Below, in pieces: positions 11,301-20,300 of a stretch of DNA of 64,000 nucleotides. The notes below the pieces were generated by a model that saw only the letters and a list, made by a program, of their open reading frames with translations, was not told where the DNA came from and did not search any database. Origin of the DNA: Hydractinia symbiolongicarpus (taxonomy: Eukaryota; Cnidaria; Hydrozoa; Anthoathecata; Hydractiniidae); the NCBI RefSeq assembly GCF_029227915.1, contig NC_079879.1:13704001-13768000 (forward strand), written 5' to 3'. Both the position numbers and the translations under genes were made by a program. Positions within the stretch are counted from its first letter, which is position 1. Every line of letters begins with the position of its first letter.

Positions 11301-14300
11301 CTCATTGGGTGTTGTAATGGTGAAATGAGGATAATCGATCTTTTTAAGGCCTTTGATATGCCTGAGAAAAAAGAGTTGCCTGGATAACCAGCGGGTGGCC
11401 TTCTTTTTGGATATACCAGCCTCTGCATCGAGTAACACGATAGCCTTGCGTCCGGTCCAGAGATGTTCTGGCATACAGTAGATATTGATTAATTTCTCCG
11501 CCTCTTCCTCGGTAACACTATGTGATGCTTTTGACATGTCTTTATTATACATGTTAAAAACGCGTTCACAGATACTTGTAAGCTACAAATCCTAGCATTG
11601 TCCGGTTTTGGGCATTGTCCAGAAGGTGTTGCCATAGGCTGCGGCAATGGCCTTTTCTTCATCCGTCCCAACGTGATCACTAGCCTTGACCTGCAAGGCC
11701 CTGATGGTCCCGTCATTGAGGTTTATACCGTCTAGGATGAGGTTGTTATCACGATCGAACTTGGCTAAACACAGGTCCCGGTACACTGCCAGGGTATTAT
11801 AATCAGATATATTTTGTACCTCGTTGCCGTTCAACGTAATGCGCAGATTCTTCACTAGACTTTTGCCCATATTCGACACAATCGTACGCTTTGTATTGGT
11901 CCCCGTCAGCGTTAGTTCAAATAAGAGCTTGATGCTGCCCGGAAAAATGACATCATTCTGGGGCATGTTAGGGATATCCACATACAAGTCTTCATGGTTG
12001 ATGATTGAAGGTATGCGAGATATCTGAACCCTCTGTTTCCTGCCCTTGATACCAAAGAGCTGCTTCGTTTCTGCGTGCGGGTCTAGGGTCGTTCCGAATG
12101 TACTTATGTTTATTATATAAGGGAAATCTTCTAATAAAATGGCTGATAATCTGATATTTACGCATGAAGATGATCTTGATAGGGGTAGGAGAGATGAAAA
12201 GGATTTATGTCGTACGCGTATCAAAGCCCTAGGTTTTACCGACTATCAAACACCTAAAAGGGGTAGTAGGGCAACGGCCCAGAACCTCGCGAATGAGGTT
12301 GATATTCTTGTATTGAATAGGGGTGAAGAGAAGGGTAAAGAGGAGGGGGGTGAGATGATCCAGATGGAAACAATGGATGGTATTCAAAATTTTGCATACG
12401 ATGTAGAGAGTTTTTTAGATACTTCGTTTGCTGCCATCGACGACGTCCAGGACATTGATATAGGAGGAATAAAGCTCGAAATTGAAACCTTACAGAATAA
12501 CATTAAAGAATTGAAGGGTAAGATTATTTCATATGATAGCGATATCAAAACAAAAGAGGCTCGGGTGAAAGAACTCAAAAAGCAGAAAGCCAGGGTGAAA
12601 AGGGATAAGGATATCACAGATCTTGAGAAGGATATTGATAAATTGAAGAAGGATAGGAAGGTTGCACTGGGTAGACATTTTTAAGCATCTGAAGAATATC
12701 AAGGCCGAGTTGGCGAAGATCGCCAGAGATGACATGCCTCTGTTGGAGAAGCTTAAAATACTGTTTAGGGAACAAGGTATAACTATAGCCAGCATCGTGT
12801 CGGCTATTGGCCTATTGGATTCCACTATTGTACTCTCCGTTACAGGAGGGAGTGACGCAGCGGGTGCTGCGGGAGGAAGTGCCACAGAGGGTGGTGGAAA
12901 AGGGTTTGTAGAGAAGCAACTTGAAAGGCTCGGAAACTTCCTCAAATACCTGGCAGGCAAGGCAGGTGCTGCATTACCCGGAGTCATCGGTACCGTAGTC
13001 TCCTTTCTGAGGGTAACATCAACTATCGTGGAATACGCGGCAAAACATCTGTATATGGTCATTGCTGCAGCCGCTGGTTTTGTCGTGCTCTATGTGAGGA
13101 AATAAGCTACCTAAGCCATACGTAGGCAATGATGAGGCCTACCCCTGTCGTGATAAGCACGGTCTTGGTATCCTCATACTGGTTTTGTGGAGGTTGTTCA
13201 GGTGATGTAGTATAATCAGGAGGCGTTGGCGGTATGGCATGCCTGGGGGGTGTATATGGTATAGACTGTATGGTATGTTTTGTAGTATACTTGGGAGGTA
13301 TGGGAGGTGTAGCATGCTTTGTGGTATGTATAGGTGGCGTGGTATGCCTAGGAGTTGTAATATGCTTGGGAGGTATGGGAAGGGTACTATGCCTAGGGGG
13401 CGTAGTTTCCTTGACAAAATGGTTGTTATTCAAATCAACTTGGACCCCCACATTTACTTTGACAGGTGCAATCAAATCAAAATATCGTTATTAAACCCTA
13501 CAATCTTGCTTATGCGCAGAGGCATATCAGAGGGAAGCATATACACACTAGGCATGACGGCGAAATTTACTGGAGTTCGGGCATATTGCAGCAGCTTCTG
13601 AAATTCAGTAATGTCATGGCGTACATTCTCCTGACGTTGCACCATGGCCTCAAATTTTTGTAACAAAATCTGCCTTGCTGTGTAGTTGTCCGCACCAGAT
13701 CCGATTAGGGATGCCTTAGCCCCTGCCTGTGACCCCCATCAACAGGACCACGTAAACCCTGATACTCTCGCTTAGTTTGGTTAGACCCTCTGATGTTAGG
13801 CCCTAGCTTGTGGGAATGATGAGTTTGGCCCAGTCAGCGTCGACTTGTGGCCACCATCTCCCGTTCGTTAAGGACGACATGACAGCCTTGAATTTTTACA
13901 AGGCATTAGCATCCGCGCCATATTCCCTACATACCTGTGCATACCCTGAGGTGGAGTAGGGGTTTTTGTATTGGGCAAACCCATCATCGTAAGGCATTAG
14001 AACCTTCATTCTTGCTAGGATACGACGCATGTGGTAGTACACGTAAAATTTAAAGATCAAGTTGACAAGGGGTATGGAGCCTGTCAGATGCTTGGCAGAG
14101 ATGCCTAAGGCGGTGCTTGCGCAATGGGTGGCAAAATTAACCTGGATATTCCAGTAGTCCAAGGCCTGCCCTGTCCAACCCACCCTAACGGGATCATTTA
14201 GCAAATTTGTAGGGATTTTTATGGCATATTTCGTGAACTCTGGGAATGCCACCTCAATGTGCGAGTCTGTAGAAACGTACAGACACTGATGCTCCAAATT

Positions 14301-17300
14301 TATAATACCAAGGGTCCACTCTCCCTCTTTTGTGCTTTGCCTTGGGGCTATATGAGTACATATTCATCTTTGTTTTAAACAAAGATGAAGCAACTGTATA
14401 TCAGTGATATTAACAAACCTACTATATTTGAGGACTACCTGGGACAGGATAGTAGGACAGCCCTGAAATCGATAAATATTCGACCTGTATGGCTGAGCCT
14501 GTACAGTAACAACGACTTTACCATCCGTAAGAGGGTGACTAGAATTGGGTCAGAGGGTGACTAGAATTGAGATCATGAACAGCCTATACAAGATCGAGGA
14601 TTTGGCAACTATCGTCAATAGTCAAGCGGAGGACAAGATTAAACTGTTTGTCCTGAAAAATGGACTCTGTAGGCTACGTGTCAGTGACGGGTACACAGTG
14701 GTGATTAACAGACCATTGCAAGAGCTCTTGGGCCTGCCCTATGACCCTAGTAAGAAGTACCACACGAGTGGTGACCATGATGCATACTATAGGGCCGATG
14801 TTTACCATAGAATGAGACTCGTTCGTCCGCCGGATGAAGCCGACTGCCTACTTGACGGTAAAAAGTGCAAGACTCTGGCCTTGCTTCCCACCAGAGTTAA
14901 ACGCCTGGGGAGATATGCTGACCTGGAGTTTTGACACTCTGATATACCTTCCTCTGAAAGGCTCTACGGATCGTCTCGAGTTCATGTTAACGGATGAATA
15001 TCATCATTATAAGAACGTTTCGTTCACCGGCCTCACAATGCATTTGCTGATAGAATAAATGAGCGATATAGCTAAGCTGTACCTAAATTTACTGAGTGCA
15101 CCAGATCTACAGACTCAAAAAAATTGATGATATTGAAAAGTATCTGCAAAATGAGATCAAGGAGCAGGACAAGCTTGCAAAGAAGTTTAAGATGCATGGT
15201 ACGTGGGTACCCTTCCGTGACCACGGTCTGCTTGGCGTGAGCGTGATTACGTCCGGGTTTGACATTGGGGCCATTGCATCCGGCCTGGGAGTCCCTTTGG
15301 CCATGGCTATGGGGGGCTCACGATTGCGGCCGGTATAGGTCAAGCTGGTCTTAGAAATACTTCAAAAAGGCTCGGTGTCAAATCCAAGAAACATGAAGAT
15401 ATAAGGCTATTGGCCGAATCGAAATTGAATTCCATTGTTGATCTCATCTCAAAAGCAATGGAAAACGGTGTGATTAGTGACTATGAGTACAGCCTAATCT
15501 CTCGAGAGAAGGAAAAGTATATGCTATTGAAGGAAAAGATGCGGCAACGTTTTAACTGTATTGTGAATGCCACCAACGAACAAAAGCGTGCCCAGCTAGT
15601 TGCGAAAGGTTGGGAGGATGGTAGGAAAGAGATGCAGGATGAGATTTTAAAAAACGTTCGACCTGTACAGTATGTAAGCGGTAGCTATAATCTGCGCCTG
15701 AGCATAAGCTTTAATTTTATGTATTTTATAGGCATTGTATAGCCTATAAAATATATAGTTTTTTAATCCTCGCCCAGCAACAATTGATTTTTAAAGTCCT
15801 TATATCGACATTCTGTAATATGTACCTGGGGGTAGTAGTTTTTACCTTACACATACACCCATGAAATAGCCAGGATGACACTGGCTTGGCAGGGTTCATC
15901 GTAGGGTACTGGCATACCGTGGAATTTAGTCGTGGTGGCATCCTTGTAGTATTTGAGTTTAGCGTTCACGTAACGGTCCTTTTTCACAGGCTCTGTCGTC
16001 AATTGCTCAGAAATCAACTCCTCGATTATGGACCAGATTTCCATATACTTCGCAACCCAATCAGGATACTCTTTAAAATCAAGACTCATTGCCGTTACAG
16101 CATTAGCGTTGTACCGGGTGACCCCATGCGGGACCAGATTTTTGATGTTTTTACCCTGAGGGCTACCACAAGGTCTCGTGTATGATATCCTACTATGTAC
16201 CGATTATCCTTACCTCCGTTAGCAGGAATGGAAACTGATACTGTCAGGTAGTCCACATTAATATCGTTGATGTCTGCAGAGGTAGTAGCAAATAAGTAGA
16301 ATAATTTAGGGTTGACAAGCTCATTCTCAAATTGTAGCATCTTCTTTATTGTATTTCAAACGACTTCGGAGGATTCAATCTTGCTCACATATGCAACTAC
16401 CCCCGTTATATGTGATATATTCCTGGTAGCAGTACCACCACAGCATTTTGCCATCTACCACAAGCCTTCGTCCACAGGTACATCTGTCATATACATCCAA
16501 TATACGTTCACAGTCCTTACATTGTTTCATTTATCTTATGATTCCGATTCAAAGGTATAAAGACGGACCTGTAGGTCGTTAATCCTTCTCCCATTCTCCT
16601 TCTCCTTCTCCGATTCTTTCGATATCACTATAGCCATAAGTGGGAGGGAGATGCCAATGCCTGCCATGAAGGTCATAAATGCTGTAGTTCCAAAGATATT
16701 GAATTTTGTTTGACATTTGACGCACATTTATTATAGTAGTATTTTTTTTATCTTACAACTCTGCTGTAAGATAACCCTGGTTTCAAACTAACCCCAAAAA
16801 TTCCTTTTGCGTCAAGTCACCCCCAAATCTTCTGAGGCGTCTCCAGTCTGGGGCAGGCCTTCCTTTGTAACACCCTTTCAATAGCCACAGCGACATTTTG
16901 TACGCAAGTTTGCCTTGCTGTCAGTTTTACATTTTTTACAGTAGCATCATTTTCGCTTAATTTTTCGTAATTAATTTTCGGCGCGTTTTTCCTATGACGT
17001 TCTTTATAAAAAGTTATTGAGAACGTCGTTGCAGATAGTCTCCGTTTTTGTTTCGTAAAGTTTTGCAAAAGGTGATAAAGAAAAATAAGTCATCAATTAA
17101 ATTATTCAGCTCTTCATAAAATGTATATATTAAAAAAAAGGTGAATCAAGTGTACCTGTTTCTAACGAAGTGAAATCAAATTGTTCTTTGTTAGGTTGAT
17201 GAAGCATGTCGATAAACATGGCTGGTGTCCCATATATGGATGTAGCTCTATAACAAAAGCAATTATTTGAACTGAAGATAAGAAATCAATAGAACTTTTG

Positions 17301-20300
17301 TTCAACTGTTCAGCAAAAAACACTTTTGTTCTCACAACATTCATAGACTGTTACTGTTCCTAAAATATCACGTTTCACACCAAAAGCATCACCACATTTA
17401 ATACTTACAACACTTGTAGATAAAAAGACAGACAGTACATTTTACATTATTAAAATATATCGAACAAAAAATCGCCTAAATATTGGGTTCTCTAACAAAA
17501 CTAGTCTTGTTGTCACTTATTTGTGTAACAGAAGAAAAATTATACACTATTTAAATGATATAAAATTAGCTTTTAAATACCTTTCTTTGTCAATGGCTTC
17601 CAACGTTGCAGCCGGGTCAAAACCACGTGCAGGATAAATCTGTGTACTTCCAAACATGGTAGCTGACAGGCTAAATGATCAAGAGAAACAAATTGGAGTG
17701 TAATGTTCACAAAATTGAAATGAACACCAGAATATCCACCCTTACGAAGTCTTCATAAGCTTACCCTTCTCTTTTAAATAAGTAACTTCTTCATATACAC
17801 ACATGAAAAAACTTGATAGTCATACACATGAGAAATGTTAGAAAATAGCTGAAATTTTAGTAAAAGTAACATGTGACATCCTGATGAAATCTTTTCTGAC
17901 TTTTTCTGACTGAGTCAACTATTCACCATTTCAACTGACTTTGTTAACAAAATTTGCAAAATGTTCAGGGTTTTTCCGATGTGCAAGTTCTTACCATCCA
18001 AGCGTCATTCCGAAACAATGGAACAATGGTACCGGAATGCACACTTTGCTTGTCTAAAAAATTGAGAGACAAGTATAGGTAAAGTTTACAAGTTTACAAC
18101 TTTACAATCGGTTTAACGTTCAATAGAAACTTAAAAAAAGAAATCATTTTGACACCTCTGAGTATTGCAAACCAAGACCAACAAAATATGCGTTGTTGAC
18201 AATATTGTGGTGAGTAAGGACGGCTGCTTTGGGATTTCCAGTGGTTCCCTAAAAGTAATACCACGGATGTGGAGTAAAACAGTAGATGAATCAGCAATAC
18301 CTAATGCATGTCGACAAACTACAGGTTGCAAATCACGACATGTTACTTCTATTTTTTCGCCGATAAAAGTTTCCTATATGGTAACTAAAAATTGTGTAAG
18401 TTAAGCTTCAAAGAAAGTTTTTTAACAATTATACAAATACGGCAAAGCAAAAGCTTCGTAAAAAAGCTCTTTTTAACTATTTCATGACATTAGCCTTTGT
18501 TTTGCTCATCCTGCTACTTTCGGAAGAAAATGTTGTAGAAATTATTCACAGATCATGGGGTTAGAGGTTCGAGTTAGGACCCTCAGTATATTTAATTCGA
18601 ACCATGCACAACAATTCTCAAAGTTATATAAAAAGCAAATATAAGTAAATACTTTTTGATATAAGCAACTGTGAGTGGTCTAGTACAGTAATCTTGTTTT
18701 AGTTCCACAGCTTCTTAGGATGTTTTTGTAGATTTCCTTCTTTATTTCATACTTTATATTACAAAAAACTAGGGACTTATTTTCTTACATGTGTAAAATT
18801 ATGAAATATTTTTTTGTTCTAAAAATTTCTACAATTTCTGAAATTTTAAGTGGTATCAGACTAATTTGCTTGTAAAACAGTTTGCTATAAAAATTATGTG
18901 TACACTTCACTTACAGATGTAAACTGAATGTTTACTGGTTGATCAAATTGAATTTCATCCTTTAATTCATTTATTCTATGCTGTTCAGTCCCTCCAGCAA
19001 AGTTCATTATTTGTTCAAGAGAAAAAGTTCCACTAGAAAAAATGCATGCATGCAAATTATATTATTAAAAAAAGTAAGAATCATCTGATATAAAAATGTA
19101 CTTACGGTAAATCTGGTCCCTCTGTGACAATAACATGATGTAAACATGGTATTCTAAAGATAAGAGAAAACAATATTAAAATATATGCTTGTACAGGGAA
19201 AAGTTAAAAATATAATAAAGAAAAGATTTCCCCTTTATTATTTTAGAGGAATTTACCAATTTTTCAAAAAATCATTAAATTTGTTTTTTTGTTTAACTTG
19301 TTCTTACAAAAAATAGTTTTTATTGTGTTGTGTTTAAATAGCCTAGAAGTTATTTCATCTTAATTTGCGTGTCTTAAAGAATTAAAAGCTAGCACAATAC
19401 TATAACCTCATGCTTTGAGCACCAAAACAAATTGACAAATTACAATGCAACATACCTTTCAGCTCTTAGCTTTCCTGGCTGACTAAATTCAATTTCTGGA
19501 GCGACCTCTCTAAGAATTTCATAATAATTGGATGTCTTGAAAGATGGCATCATACAAAGTGCTTTCATTCCTACCTAAAATAAGAGTAAATGATCATCAA
19601 TATACAGTACAGTCTGAATGTAATCTACCACAGACGCGAAACTCGCATGAATAGTTACACAGAACAATAGCATTGCGATAGCTTTTGTTTTTTTAAGAAA
19701 ATAATTGCCTTGTTGATAAACAATGATCCCACGCGATCGATTGTTTAATCACAATAGGTTGCAAGATCAATTTTAGCAATCTATTTTGCGCGAAATTTTT
19801 TGAAAATTTTAATTGCAGTAATTAAGCGTTTTTTTTGGATCGCATTTTAAAAGTTTAAAAACGAAAAGCGGCGATAGAAATGTTTTTTTAGATCGCTTTT
19901 TAAAAGTTTAAAAACGAATAGCGGCGATAGAAAGGTTTTTTTAGATCGCATTTTAAAAGTTTAAAATCGAAAAGCGGCATTTAATAGTTGTGAACAATGC
20001 TTCTTGTATGTTTCTTAGATTAAGCGCGCTGGAATCTTTTTAAGTAATTAAATCAACAATACATTCTCGCGCAATGTATTATAAAACTTCGCAAAAAATT
20101 TTTATTATTTAATTACTTCACGCTAATACTTAAGGGAATAGCTTATCAATACATTTACACAATGCATCTCGCTATTAGAAGAAATATAATTGCTCCGATA
20201 TTTCTTCGCGAGTGCATTGTTTTTTAACACGCAAATGTAAACTCGCAAAACGCTCAAGGGATTTAATTATAACAAAAGACAAACGACTGCCGTCTTCCAC

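Larger units (their letters stand above)
8219..16745. mobile_element. Polinton/Maverick element 2, internally deleted and right-truncated
   Basis: The left end at 8219 (AGAGATAGGGAAATG) matches the inverted end of element 1. Flanking host bases are gtcata; no second copy of this hexamer and no right terminal repeat appear after 16727, so the right end is lost. The element contains remnants of a type-B DNA polymerase (plus), an integrase (minus), a capsid-like protein (minus), a coiled-coil/membrane protein (plus), a structural-type protein (minus), two plus-strand conserved proteins, and three small minus-strand genes. At about 8.5 kb it is half the usual 15-20 kb. Two internal deletions are visible: one removes the polymerase palm domain (junction about 10540), the other the C-terminal half of the capsid gene (about 11590). 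It lies in an ACSF2 intron between exons 7723-7799 and 17156-17247. The right boundary is uncertain by about 100-300 bp. Confidence 0.85.

Noticed and set aside
16817-17068. Basic 83-codon minus reading beside Polinton 2
   Set aside because: No homologue in element 1 and no motif; could be part of the lost right end or of the intron.
18540-18610. tRNA-like phrase (ggttcgag...)
   Set aside because: No cloverleaf stems can be drawn around it.
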